Positions 56,757 to 64,000 of a stretch of 64,000 bases of DNA are shown here, piece after piece. The position numbers were made by a program, and so were the translations under genes. Every line of letters starts with the position of its first letter. Position 1 is the first letter of the stretch. This stretch comes from Chlorobaculum tepidum TLS. Lineage in GTDB: Bacteria; Bacteroidota; Chlorobiia; Chlorobiales; Chlorobiaceae. The notes under the pieces are model-generated. The model was not told the origin of the DNA. It worked only from the letters and a program-made list of their open reading frames with translations, and made no database searches. The stretch lies in NCBI RefSeq assembly GCF_000006985.1, contig NC_002932.3:271501-335500 (forward strand), written 5' to 3'.

Positions 56757-57200
56757 ATGACCATCATGTCGAAGAAAACCAGCCCTGTTCAGGAAAGCCC
56801 TGTGGAGTCTACGGAAGAGACCAGACTGACCAGGACTTACCTGAGCGACGAGGAGCTCGAACACTTCAGGCAGCTTCTGCTGAAGCGGCGTGATGAGGTG
56901 CTGCGTGACCTCGATATTCTTCGCTCCTCACTGTCCGAGGAGAGTGTCGAGGACTCGATCAACTCGAACTACTCGATGCACATGGCCGATCACGGTACCG
57001 AAACCATGGATCGCGAGCAGCGCTTCATGTTCATTGCCCGTGACGAAAAATATCTGCACTACATCGATCAGGCTCTCGATCGCATCCGCAACAAGACCTA
57101 CGGTATCTGCACCAAATCGGGCAAGCCGATTCCCAAGAAGCGTCTCGAGGCCGTGCCGCACACCTCGGTCAGGATCGAATTCAAGCAGACCAAGAAATAA
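56757..57200 (+). CDS. TraR/DksA-family protein with degenerate zinc finger
   Basis: 147 residues (ATG at 56757; a second ATG at 56766 is possible). An N-terminal helix (about 30-65), a coiled-coil-like pair with ADHGTETMDREQRFMFIARDEKYLHYIDQAL (78-107), and then the place of the DksA zinc finger. There the usual four cysteines are reduced to one: GIC (Cys118) TKSGKPIPKKRLEAVPHTSVRI, with Ser, Val/Ile-like residues at the other positions. Family proteins bind RNA polymerase secondary channel, often with ppGpp. Similar single-Cys forms are, to my recollection, common in Bacteroidota. Confidence 0.85.
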   Translation: MTIMSKKTSPVQESPVESTEETRLTRTYLSDEELEHFRQLLLKRRDEVLRDLDILRSSLSEESVEDSINSNYSMHMADHGTETMDREQRFMFIARDEKYLHYIDQALDRIRNKTYGICTKSGKPIPKKRLEAVPHTSVRIEFKQTKK

Positions 57201-57236
57201 AGCATCAACCTGTCCGGAACATTATCACAGATTGAA

Positions 57237-57270
57237 AAGGCTGTCCATACCGGGCAGCCTTTCGTTTTTT
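57237..57270 (+). terminator. Terminator after the DksA-like gene
   Basis: AAAGGCTG / CAGCCTTT 8-bp stem with an 11-base loop, followed by CGTTTTTT. Confidence 0.75.
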
Positions 57271-57279
57271 CCATAAAAA

Positions 57280-57318
57280 AAGAAAAGCCGTCTTGTCCGG
57301 AAGCGAAGACGGCTTTTT
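57280..57318. terminator. Bidirectional terminator, mainly for purF
   Basis: AAGCCGTCTT / AAGACGGCTT 10-bp stem with an 11-base loop, T run right, A run left. It lies just before the purF stop (57356) and works on the minus strand. Confidence 0.8.
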
Positions 57319-57355
57319 TATCTGGCGCGGTTTCTCGTTCAGCAAACAGGAAGGC

Positions 57356-58849
57356 TTAGTCGTTCTCTTCCTTGTCGGTCGTGGCGTCGGCGATCGGGAT
57401 GGGGTAGTCGCCGCTGAAGCAGGCAGTGCAGTAGCTGCAGGTTTCGCCCTCGAATTCCGGTACGCTGTTCAGGAGGCCCTGCATGGAGAGATATCTCAGT
57501 GAATCCACGCCGATGTACTCCCTGATTTTTTCGATATCGCCCAGCTCGTGCTCGGCGTCAGCAAGCATGTGCGTGAGCAGTTGGCGCTTGGAGGGGAAGT
57601 CCATGCCGTAAAAGCAGGGATTGGTGATCGGTGGTGAGCTGATGTGCAGGTGAATCTCTTTCGGATTGGCCTCGCGAACCAGCTTGATGAGCATCTTGGC
57701 CGTTGTGCCGCGCACGATCGAGTCATCGACGAGGATGATTGGGCGGCCCTGCATGACGCCGCGCACGATGTTGTATTTCGAGCGAACCTTGATTTCACGG
57801 CTCTGAATGCCTGGCTGAATAAAGGTGCGGCCAACATAGTGGTTGCGGATCAGGCCGTGCTCGAAGCGCGCAGGCTTGCCGAGTTTGTTGCTTTCTCTGA
57901 CGAAGCCGAGCGCAGCCGTGTTCGAGGAGTCTGGCACGCTGACTACGGCCAGCTCCTTGTCGTTGGGGTCTCGTTCGATCGTTGATTCCCTGGCCAGGTT
58001 CTTGCCGAGGTTCCGGCGCACCTTGTCAACCGAGTGCCGAAAGATGAAGCTGTCCGGGCGGGCGAAATAGACATACTCGAAGATGCAGCGGGCTTTGCGC
58101 TCGACAGGTGGAAGGTAGAGCGAAACCGGCTTTTCGTTGTCCACGGCGAGGTGGTCGATCAGGAGGATTTCACCCGGTTCGATGTCGCGGATGTACTCGG
58201 CCTTGATGATGTCGAAAGCACAGGTTTCGCTCGCTACGACGTAGGCCAGCTCACCGGTTGCGGGATCGATTTTCTTGCCGAGAGCCAAGGGGCGCACGCC
58301 GTAAGGGTCTCGCGCCGCAATCATCTGGTTGTTGGCCAGAATCACGATCGAAAAAGCTCCTTCTACCTGCCGCAATGCATCGTAAATCTGGTGCAGTGGC
58401 TCTTTTTCCTTGCTGCGCGCGGCAAGGTGCGGGATGATTTCGGTATCCGATGAGGCCTGGAAAATTACGCCCTCTTCGGTCAGCTCCTTGCGCAAAACTC
58501 TCGAATTGGTCAGGTTTCCGTTGTGGGCGATGGCGAGGCTGCCGGAGCGGTAGGTGAGGGAGAAGGGCTGGATATTGTTGTTCGATTTGGAGGCGCCGGT
58601 GGTGGAGTAGCGGTTATGGCCGATTGCTGCGTATCCGCTCAGGTTCTCGAAAATCTGTTCGTCCTTGAAAACTTCGGATACCAGCCCCAGCCCTTTATGC
58701 TGCTTGAACAGGGTCTTTTTCTTGGCCTTGTTGTATTCGGCAACGACGATACCTGCGGCTTCCTGTCCTCGGTGTTGTAGCGAGTAGAGGCCGTAAAAGG
58801 TATCTTCGGCGGGAGTTTTTGAATTAAAAACGCCGAAAACTCCGCACAT
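57356..58849 (-). CDS. purF: Amidophosphoribosyltransferase
   Basis: 497 residues from the ATG at 58849 (MCGVFGVFNSKTPAED), so that Cys2 is the N-terminal nucleophile after Met removal; the longer frame start at 58897 is not family-like. Glutaminase domain with SLQHRGQEAAGIV (about 24-36) and NGNLTNSRVLR; the PRT domain has IILVDDSIVRGTTAKMLIKLV (about 372). The four [4Fe-4S] ligands of the B. subtilis type are present (ARCIFEYVYFARPDS, NPCFYGMDF, CSYC), so it is an Fe-S type PurF. First step of de novo purine synthesis. Confidence 0.96.
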   Translation of the reverse strand: MCGVFGVFNSKTPAEDTFYGLYSLQHRGQEAAGIVVAEYNKAKKKTLFKQHKGLGLVSEVFKDEQIFENLSGYAAIGHNRYSTTGASKSNNNIQPFSLTYRSGSLAIAHNGNLTNSRVLRKELTEEGVIFQASSDTEIIPHLAARSKEKEPLHQIYDALRQVEGAFSIVILANNQMIAARDPYGVRPLALGKKIDPATGELAYVVASETCAFDIIKAEYIRDIEPGEILLIDHLAVDNEKPVSLYLPPVERKARCIFEYVYFARPDSFIFRHSVDKVRRNLGKNLARESTIERDPNDKELAVVSVPDSSNTAALGFVRESNKLGKPARFEHGLIRNHYVGRTFIQPGIQSREIKVRSKYNIVRGVMQGRPIILVDDSIVRGTTAKMLIKLVREANPKEIHLHISSPPITNPCFYGMDFPSKRQLLTHMLADAEHELGDIEKIREYIGVDSLRYLSMQGLLNSVPEFEGETCSYCTACFSGDYPIPIADATTDKEEND

Positions 58850-58880
58850 ATCAGTAAAATCTTGAGATTGTGTAAAATCT

Positions 58881-58897
58881 TTGCCTCTGAGAGGCAA
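58881..58897. promoter_or_regulatory. Perfect palindrome upstream of purF
   Basis: TTGCCTC-TGA-GAGGCAA, arms of 7 bases, 32-48 bases before the purF start codon. It looks like an operator for a dimeric regulator or overlaps a -35 element. It does not match the E. coli PurR box. Confidence 0.4.
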
Positions 58898-59134
58898 GTG
58901 AAACTAATATATCAAGGAGAAACATAAAAACCATGAAAGAGAAATTGGGGCTTACATAACACACGCCAAACAGGTCATTTTGTCATCTGTCGTTCACTCC
59001 GGCTTTCCGAATAGTTCAATGGAGAATGAGCTCTGTTGTGACCTCTGAACTGCTTTGGCTGGAATGGAATAAGCGGTTCAGCCGTTGTTAGCAGACAGTA
59101 GTCAGAATATCTTTATTCACTCAACTGATCATCA

Positions 59135-59662
59135 ATGAACTCATCCACGAAAAAAACTCCGTCACAATCGGTCTGGACATGGATTGTTATTACCCTGTTG
59201 TGGGGAAGCGTCTTCTTCGCTACCTCTACCTGGATTCTCGGCATCGTCTCCAGCTGGTTTGACGGTGGCGCATTCAGTCCTGATCGCGCCGAAGCGCTGC
59301 GCGTCTATGCAATGTATGTCCCTGCGCTGTTGGTTGTTGCGCTCTCGGCCATGGTGATACAAAGCCGACTCGATCCGGGCTGGCAAAAGCAGAGAGAGCG
59401 CGAAAAAGCGGTTCGGGCAGGAAAGCGTGAACAGCTTTTTGTTTCGTTTGCGGCCAGCATTGCCACGAGCTCTCTTTTCACTTTGTTGACGGCTGCTGCT
59501 CACATGCTCGCCGCGCCGGTTATCGGAACAGCTGTCAGTTTCAGCGTGAAGACCGTGCTGGTTGCGGCGGGGCTTAACATCGCGTTTGGAATTGCAGCGT
59601 CGCTGTTTGTGGGGATGATTTTTCTGGTGTTTGGCGTTGCGAAAGGGGGTTCGAAAGCGTGA
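59135..59662 (+). CDS. Four-helix membrane protein of unknown function
   Basis: 175 residues with four hydrophobic helices (about 14-38, 60-80, 103-128, 140-165), a positively charged loop after helix 2 (QKQREREKAVRAGKREQ) and a short basic tail. I recognise no family. The ATG at 59135 follows a 285-base gap that also holds the purF promoter region. It ends with a good terminator. Confidence 0.7.
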   Translation: MNSSTKKTPSQSVWTWIVITLLWGSVFFATSTWILGIVSSWFDGGAFSPDRAEALRVYAMYVPALLVVALSAMVIQSRLDPGWQKQREREKAVRAGKREQLFVSFAASIATSSLFTLLTAAAHMLAAPVIGTAVSFSVKTVLVAAGLNIAFGIAASLFVGMIFLVFGVAKGGSKA

Positions 59663-59681
59663 AGCGTTCGGCGGAAAGGGC

Positions 59682-59722
59682 ATAAAAAAAAGCGCAGGAT
59701 AACCTGCGCTTTTTTTTTCTTT
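59682..59722 (+). terminator. Terminator after the four-helix protein gene
   Basis: AGCGCAGG-ATAA-CCTGCGCT (8-bp stem, 59691-59710) preceded by eight A and followed by nine T residues. Also close to the 3' end of tRNA-Ala (minus), so it may end that transcript as well. Confidence 0.85.
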
Positions 59723-59726
59723 TCTG

Positions 59727-59799
59727 TGGAGCTAAGGAGACTCGAACTCCTGACCCTTTGCATGCCATGCAAATGCTCTACCAACTGAGCTATAGCCCC
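59727..59799 (-). tRNA. tRNA-Ala (anticodon GGC)
   Basis: 73-base cloverleaf on the minus strand. Acceptor GGGGCTA pairs with TAGCTCC with discriminator A; one G-T pair. D-arm AGCTCAGTTGGTAGAGC. Anticodon stem TTTGC/GCAAA, loop ATGGCAT, anticodon GGC (reads GCC/GCU). T-arm GGAGTTCGAGTCTCC. CCA is not encoded. Confidence 0.95.
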
Positions 59800-59898
59800 A
59801 TCGACAAGGCTTAATTATCAGAAAAAAAATTTGCATTTCCAACAGCTTTTTTTGAATCTTGGGGGTGAAAGTTTTAAAAGCTGAAAAAAAATGACATT

Positions 59899-60771
59899 AT
59901 GGGTCTGCTGTACAGTATGAAAGAGGGGTTTTCAGGGATTGGCCGGGCCAAACTTCCTGCTTTTGTGACCATAGCTGTCGGCTTTTTCTCACTGCTGTTG
60001 CTGGGCCTGTTCGGCACGGTCTCCCTCAGCTTTTATCAGGTGATTCAGGAGGTGCGCTCTCGCGTTGAACTGGAGGTTTTCTTTGATGAAACTGTCAACG
60101 ACGATCAGGCGCGCTCGCTCGGAGAAAAGATGCAGGCGATTCCCGGAGTGGCTGCAACGCACTATATCTCGCGGGATGAAGCCGCATCGAGGTTCAGGCG
60201 TGATTTTGGAGAGGATGTCGTGACCATTCTGGGCATGAATCCCCTCCCTCGCTCGGTGACGCTGAATATCGATCAGCGTTACGCTCTTCCGGACAGCATC
60301 GCCGTTATCAGAAAGAAGCTCGAAGCCTTGCATCAGGGGCTTGACATTCGGTACAATCAGGAGTATCTGACAGGCATCGAGAAGAATGCGCGGCTTTTTA
60401 CGCTCATTACTGCCGGAGTTGGCGGGGTGATCGCCCTGGCGACCATCATTCTGAACGCTTTTACCGTCCGGCTTGCCATGTACGCCCGGCGTGACCGCAT
60501 CAAAACCATGAGGCTGGTCGGCGCGACCCGCTGGTTCATCAGTGCGCCGTTTCTTATCGAGGGTGCGGTGCTCGGGCTGGTTTCGGGTGGGCTGGCTGCG
60601 CTTGGTCTCTGGCTCATTTTCGAGCAGGCGCTTTTGCGCTACGAACCGGCGATCTACCAGATACTGCATCCATCGACTTACGTGATCTATCCGGGACTTG
60701 TCCTGCTCGGCATTGTGCTCGGTTTTTTCGGCAGCACCTGGTCGGTGGCCCGCTTCCTGCGCGTTTCCTGA
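59899..60771 (+). CDS. ftsX: Cell division protein FtsX (permease-like)
   Basis: 290 residues: a short N-terminal cytosolic stretch, a first helix (about 22-45), a large periplasmic loop (about 46-165, including AIPGVAATHYISRDEAASRF), then three C-terminal helices (MacB/FtsX domain). The RLAMYARRDRIKTMRLVGATRWFISAPFLIEGAVLG segment is the FtsX family signature. FtsX normally pairs with the ATPase FtsE to activate peptidoglycan hydrolases. No ftsE lies next to it in this window. Confidence 0.88.
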   Translation: MGLLYSMKEGFSGIGRAKLPAFVTIAVGFFSLLLLGLFGTVSLSFYQVIQEVRSRVELEVFFDETVNDDQARSLGEKMQAIPGVAATHYISRDEAASRFRRDFGEDVVTILGMNPLPRSVTLNIDQRYALPDSIAVIRKKLEALHQGLDIRYNQEYLTGIEKNARLFTLITAGVGGVIALATIILNAFTVRLAMYARRDRIKTMRLVGATRWFISAPFLIEGAVLGLVSGGLAALGLWLIFEQALLRYEPAIYQILHPSTYVIYPGLVLLGIVLGFFGSTWSVARFLRVS

Positions 60772-60793
60772 GCGCTGCCGCCGGGATAAATGG

Positions 60794-61639
60794 CTACTCG
60801 TTGGTGAAGCCATAGAGCATCGCGATCTCTTCGGCCCAGCCCTCGGCATTGGGGGTTTCGAGTATCAGCGGTATCTCCTCGAGCGCCGGGTGACGCATGA
60901 TGTGCGCAAAGGCGTCGATGCCGATCATCCCCTTGCCGAGGCACTCGTGCCGGTCAACCTTACTGCCGAGTTTCTGCTTCGCATCGTTCAGGTGCATTCC
61001 CTTCAGATAAAGCAATCCCACAACACGGTCAAACTCTCTCAGCGTCGCGTCGAATGCTTCCGGCGTTCTCAAATCGTAGCCACTGGCGAAAAGATGGCAG
61101 GTGTCGAGGCAGACGCCGACGCGCGACTTGTCCTCCACCAGTTCGATGATTCGCGCCAGATGCTCGAAGCGCCAGCCGAGATTACTGCCCTGTCCTGCCG
61201 TGTTTTCGATCACCGCTGTCACACCCGCCGTCGCATCGAGTGAGCGGTTCACCGATTCGGCGATGGTTTTGAGGCAGGCATCTTCATCAGTCAGATTGAG
61301 GTGGCTGCCGGGGTGGAAGTTCAGCATCGTCAGGCCGAGCGCCTCGGCGCGCTGCATTTCGGTGACGAACGCCTTGCGCGACTTTTCGATCTTGTCGGCT
61401 TCGGGAGCACCGAGGTTGATGAGGTAGCTGTCGTGCGGCAAAATATGCTCAGGCAGGAATCCTGCTTCATCGCAATTGCGCCGGAACGCCTCGATCGAGG
61501 CCGCCGTAAGCGGCGCGGAGTGCCACTGGCGCTGGTTGCGGGTGAACATGGCAAACGCTTTCGCGCCGATCTTTTGTGCGTTCAGCGGGGCGTTCTCGAC
61601 GCCTCCGGCAATACTGACATGGGCGCCGACCCGTTTCAT
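60794..61639 (-). CDS. nfo: Endonuclease IV (AP endonuclease)
   Basis: 281-residue TIM-barrel zinc enzyme for abasic-site repair. It opens [21 protein letters not shown]; metal-ligand segments include [12 protein letters not shown] (His), NFHPGSH, VIENTAG (Glu), [16 protein letters not shown] (Asp, His), [22 protein letters not shown] (His, Asp) and LILETP (Glu). Length is normal. It converges with ftsX after 22 bases. Confidence 0.95.
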   Translation of the reverse strand: MKRVGAHVSIAGGVENAPLNAQKIGAKAFAMFTRNQRQWHSAPLTAASIEAFRRNCDEAGFLPEHILPHDSYLINLGAPEADKIEKSRKAFVTEMQRAEALGLTMLNFHPGSHLNLTDEDACLKTIAESVNRSLDATAGVTAVIENTAGQGSNLGWRFEHLARIIELVEDKSRVGVCLDTCHLFASGYDLRTPEAFDATLREFDRVVGLLYLKGMHLNDAKQKLGSKVDRHECLGKGMIGIDAFAHIMRHPALEEIPLILETPNAEGWAEEIAMLYGFTNE

Positions 61640-61705
61640 ACTATCGTGTTGTTTGCAGGTTTTCGTGTGTTGATCAGAGCTTAACGACGATCTGCCGTTG
61701 AAGGT

Positions 61706-62692
61706 TCAATCGGTTAGCCTGTCGATGATCTCGTCCGGCAGGTTTGCGGTTTTGCGGATCGACCACCCGCCGTTGCGCGATGGCCGGGTTGAAAGCAGTT
61801 CGCCGAGCAGGCCGGTCGAGAAGAACTGCACGCCGAGGATGATGAGCAGGATGCCGAGGAACAGAATCGGCCGGTTGCCTGCCGGTTTGTCGAACAGGTA
61901 CTTTTCGATGGTAACGTAAAGGCTGATGCAGAAGCCAAAGAAGAAGCTGCCGAGGCTCATCATGCCGAAAAAGTGCATCGGGCGTTTGAGGTAGCGGGTG
62001 ATGAACATCACCGAAAGGAAATCGAACAGACCCGGCAGGAATCGCGATGCCCCAAACTTGCTCTTGCCGAACTTGCGCGCGTGGTGCATGACGGGAATTT
62101 CAGTGACGCGGAATCCTTTCCACTTTGCCAGCACCGGAATGTAGCGGTGCATTTCGCCGTGCAGGTCGAGCGAAGCGACGAGTTCGCGGCTGTAGGCTTT
62201 CAGGCCGCAGTTGAAGTCGTGCAGCGGGATGCCGCTGAAGAGGCGCGTCGTCAGGTTGAAAAGCTTCGAAGGCACGGTTTTACTCATCGGATCGTTCCGT
62301 TCCCGCTTCCATCCGCTCACCAGGTCGAATCCTTCGTTTATTTTCAGAACAAGGCCGGCGATCTCGCGCGGATCGTCCTGCATGTCGGCGTCGATGGTGA
62401 CGACCACCTCACCCGACGCCGCTCGAAATCCTGCCGAGAGTGCCTCGGTCTTGCCATAATTCCGCCGGAACGAGATCAGTCGCAGCTCCGGCCTGTCAGT
62501 CATCAATTCACCGATCACCTTGTCGGAGCCATCGGTCGAACCGTCATCGACCATGATGATCTCGAAACTGAATTCGTCTCCGAAACATCGCTTCAGCTCG
62601 GAGCTTTTCAGCGCTGCGAACAGGCTTTCGCAGAATTCGGGAAGCGATTCCCGCTCGTTGTAGAGCGGCACGATGATGGAGAGGCTCGTCAT
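61706..62692 (-). CDS. Family 2 glycosyltransferase (dolichyl-P-mannose synthase-like)
   Basis: 328 residues. GT2 fold: SIIVPLYNERESLPEF (about 5-20), IMVDDGSTDGSDKVI (about 49), EVVVTIDADMQDDPREI (DAD/DxD-type, about 97), then two C-terminal membrane helices (about 230-255 and 265-290). The DPM1/ArnC-like layout suggests transfer of a sugar to polyprenyl phosphate. It starts immediately after the queE stop, minus strand. Substrate not known. Confidence 0.85.
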   Translation of the reverse strand: MTSLSIIVPLYNERESLPEFCESLFAALKSSELKRCFGDEFSFEIIMVDDGSTDGSDKVIGELMTDRPELRLISFRRNYGKTEALSAGFRAASGEVVVTIDADMQDDPREIAGLVLKINEGFDLVSGWKRERNDPMSKTVPSKLFNLTTRLFSGIPLHDFNCGLKAYSRELVASLDLHGEMHRYIPVLAKWKGFRVTEIPVMHHARKFGKSKFGASRFLPGLFDFLSVMFITRYLKRPMHFFGMMSLGSFFFGFCISLYVTIEKYLFDKPAGNRPILFLGILLIILGVQFFSTGLLGELLSTRPSRNGGWSIRKTANLPDEIIDRLTD

Positions 62693-63355
62693 TTATACAC
62701 CTCTGGCGTCTGGGTTCCAGATGTACTTGTGCAGCTGGAGCTGCATCCGTACCGGGAGGCGGTCGCGTAGCATCCATTCGGCGAGGAGGCGCGGTTCGAG
62801 CTGGCCGAACACCGGGCCGAAGATGATCGAACATTTGCCGAGGATGCCGTGTCCGGCGATATACGATTTTGCCCACAGGTAATCCGCCTCCGAGGCGACG
62901 ACGATCTTGAATTCGAAGCGTTCCGGCTCGTTGAGGGCGAGTGTGAAATTGGCGGCGCAATTATGCTCCATGACTCCCGACGACGGCGCCTTGATGTCGA
63001 TGATCGCGTGCACACGCGGGTCAACGCGATCCACCGGCAGGAAGCCGCCTGTTTCGAGCAACACCACTGGATGCCGGTCGCAGAGCGCTGAAAGCAGCCC
63101 GAATGTCCCAGATTGAAGCAGCGGCTCGCCGCCCGTGACCTCGACGCACGGCGCATCAAACGCGAGTACGCGGTGCATGATCTCGTCAATAGTCATCGCA
63201 GTGCCCGGCTCCTCAGCGTAGGTTGTGTCGCAGTAACGGCAACCGTGGCCGCATCCGGCGAGGCGCACGAAGGCGCAAGGCCAGCCTGCAAACGAAGACT
63301 CACCCTGGATTGAGTAAAAAATCTCGCTGATATTGAGGGGGGCTTCCGTGCTCAT
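62693..63355 (-). CDS. queE: 7-carboxy-7-deazaguanine synthase
   Basis: 220-residue radical-SAM enzyme of queuosine precursor synthesis. SIQGESSFAGWPCAFVRLAGCGHGCRYCDT (about 16-45) holds the CxxxCxxC cluster. VEVTGGEPLLQSG follows (about 72). Start ATG at 63355 overlaps the purN stop (ATGA), and the GT2 start abuts the queE stop, so the three genes are tightly coupled. No queC or queD in the window. Confidence 0.92.
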   Translation of the reverse strand: MSTEAPLNISEIFYSIQGESSFAGWPCAFVRLAGCGHGCRYCDTTYAEEPGTAMTIDEIMHRVLAFDAPCVEVTGGEPLLQSGTFGLLSALCDRHPVVLLETGGFLPVDRVDPRVHAIIDIKAPSSGVMEHNCAANFTLALNEPERFEFKIVVASEADYLWAKSYIAGHGILGKCSIIFGPVFGQLEPRLLAEWMLRDRLPVRMQLQLHKYIWNPDARGV

Positions 63356-63951
63356 GGCTGCTTGTCAAGCAGTTTTTCGAGCGCGGCGGGGTAGAGGCGA
63401 TGCTCGCACCGGAGCACCCGCTCGGCGAGTGTTTTTGGCGTGTCGCCTGGCAGCACCGGCACATGATTCTGCATGATGATCCGGCCCTTGTCGTACTCCT
63501 CGTTGACGAAGTGAACCGTCGCCCCGCTCCGGGTTTCACCCGACGCGATCACCGCCTCGTGCACGCGCATTCCGTACATGCCATGGCCGCCGAACTGCGG
63601 CAGCAGCGACGGATGGATGTTCACGATTTTTTCCGGGTAGGCGGCAATCACCGCGTCCGGAATCTTGCGCAGATACCCGGCGAGCAGGATCATGTCGATC
63701 TGCCGATCCCGGAGTTCGCTCAGCATGGCGCGGGCGAAATCGTCATGCGAGCCGAACTGCGATTCCGAGAGGTGCAGTGTCTCGATGCCATACTCTTTTG
63801 CGAAATCGATCGCGCCGCACTGCGAGCGATTCGACAGGCACATCACGATCTCGGCAGGCAGCTCGCGTTCGATGATCGCGTGGAACAGCGCCTTGAAGTT
63901 TGAGCCCGTTCCCGAGCAGAATACCGCCAACCGTTTTTTCTTGTCAATCAT
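63352..63951 (-). CDS. purN: Phosphoribosylglycinamide formyltransferase (PurN)
   Basis: 199 residues from the ATG at 63951 (MIDKKKRLAVFCSGTGSNFKAL); the frame is open to 63996 but that part is not family-like. Motifs: FCSGTGSNFKA, NIHPSLLPQFGGHGMYG (catalytic Asn-His) and GATVHFVNEEYDKGRII (catalytic Asp). Third step of de novo purine synthesis. It heads the minus-strand purN-queE-glycosyltransferase run and has a four-base overlap with queE. Confidence 0.95.
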   Translation of the reverse strand: MIDKKKRLAVFCSGTGSNFKALFHAIIERELPAEIVMCLSNRSQCGAIDFAKEYGIETLHLSESQFGSHDDFARAMLSELRDRQIDMILLAGYLRKIPDAVIAAYPEKIVNIHPSLLPQFGGHGMYGMRVHEAVIASGETRSGATVHFVNEEYDKGRIIMQNHVPVLPGDTPKTLAERVLRCEHRLYPAALEKLLDKQP

Positions 63952-64000
63952 GCAGATCGCGTACAAAGGATTTCGTGAATTCCCTCTAATATGCACCCGA

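Noticed and set aside
1..64000. CRISPR arrays, insertion sequences, prophage or integrase genes
   Set aside because: I found no regularly spaced repeats, transposase or phage-like products in the window.

Overview
This is a contiguous piece of a bacterial chromosome from a green sulfur bacterium (Chlorobi), most likely Chlorobaculum. The main evidence is a carotenoid 1,2-hydratase (crtC-type) gene directly upstream of a Rieske/cytochrome b pair (petC-petB). That order matches what I remember of Chlorobaculum tepidum. A 35-residue COX24/mS38-type basic protein of the kind seen in Bacteroidota/Chlorobi, and a possible chlorosome-envelope-like small protein, agree with this. Coding density is high. 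I see no insertion sequence, prophage, CRISPR array or rRNA operon, so this is core genome rather than an island.

Layout. 1-4.6 kb: rpsT, ruvA, folC, rho, then a mini ribosomal-type protein with tRNA-Lys and tRNA-Leu. 4.8-12.6 kb: a bifunctional-nuclease/UVR protein, then bamA and uppS (envelope, minus strand), gatA, sucD and a KpsF/KdsD sugar-phosphate isomerase. 12.7-15.5 kb: a small membrane protein, a flippase and a nitrilase. 15.5-18.0 kb (minus): an ECF sigma factor, a probable membrane anti-sigma factor, a Spy/CnrX-like periplasmic protein and a DUF4405-like membrane protein. This is the most system-like unit in the window. 18.2-26.1 kb: a phosphohexomutase, lpxB, and a minus-strand run ychF-murI-ispH-Fe-S/flavin oxidoreductase. 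26.2-38.5 kb: cmk and rpsA, era, rodA, a coiled-coil/winged-helix protein, mtaB, apt, nhaD, an HU-type protein, a half-size TauE permease and ftsH.

38.7-47.6 kb: gltX, tRNA-Phe, crtC, petC, petB, and a 1156-residue GH13 protein on the minus strand. 47.9-52.9 kb: rfbA-rfbC-rfbD-rfbB-manC, which supply dTDP-rhamnose and GDP-mannose for surface polysaccharide. 53.0-64.0 kb: the small chlorosome-like protein, a long-type ileS, a DksA-like protein without an intact zinc finger, purF, a membrane protein, tRNA-Ala, ftsX, nfo, and a minus-strand purN-queE-glycosyltransferase run.

Common themes are envelope biogenesis (bamA, uppS, lpxB, kdsD, flippase, rfb/manC, murI, rodA, ftsX) and translation (S20, S1, ileS, gltX, gatA, four tRNAs). 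Most functions are standard. The less ordinary points are the sigma/anti-sigma/periplasmic sensor unit, the chlorosome-like small protein, the GH13 protein with long non-catalytic ends, the finger-less DksA relative, and the mini-protein transcribed with two tRNAs. All family calls come from reading motifs; no database search was run.
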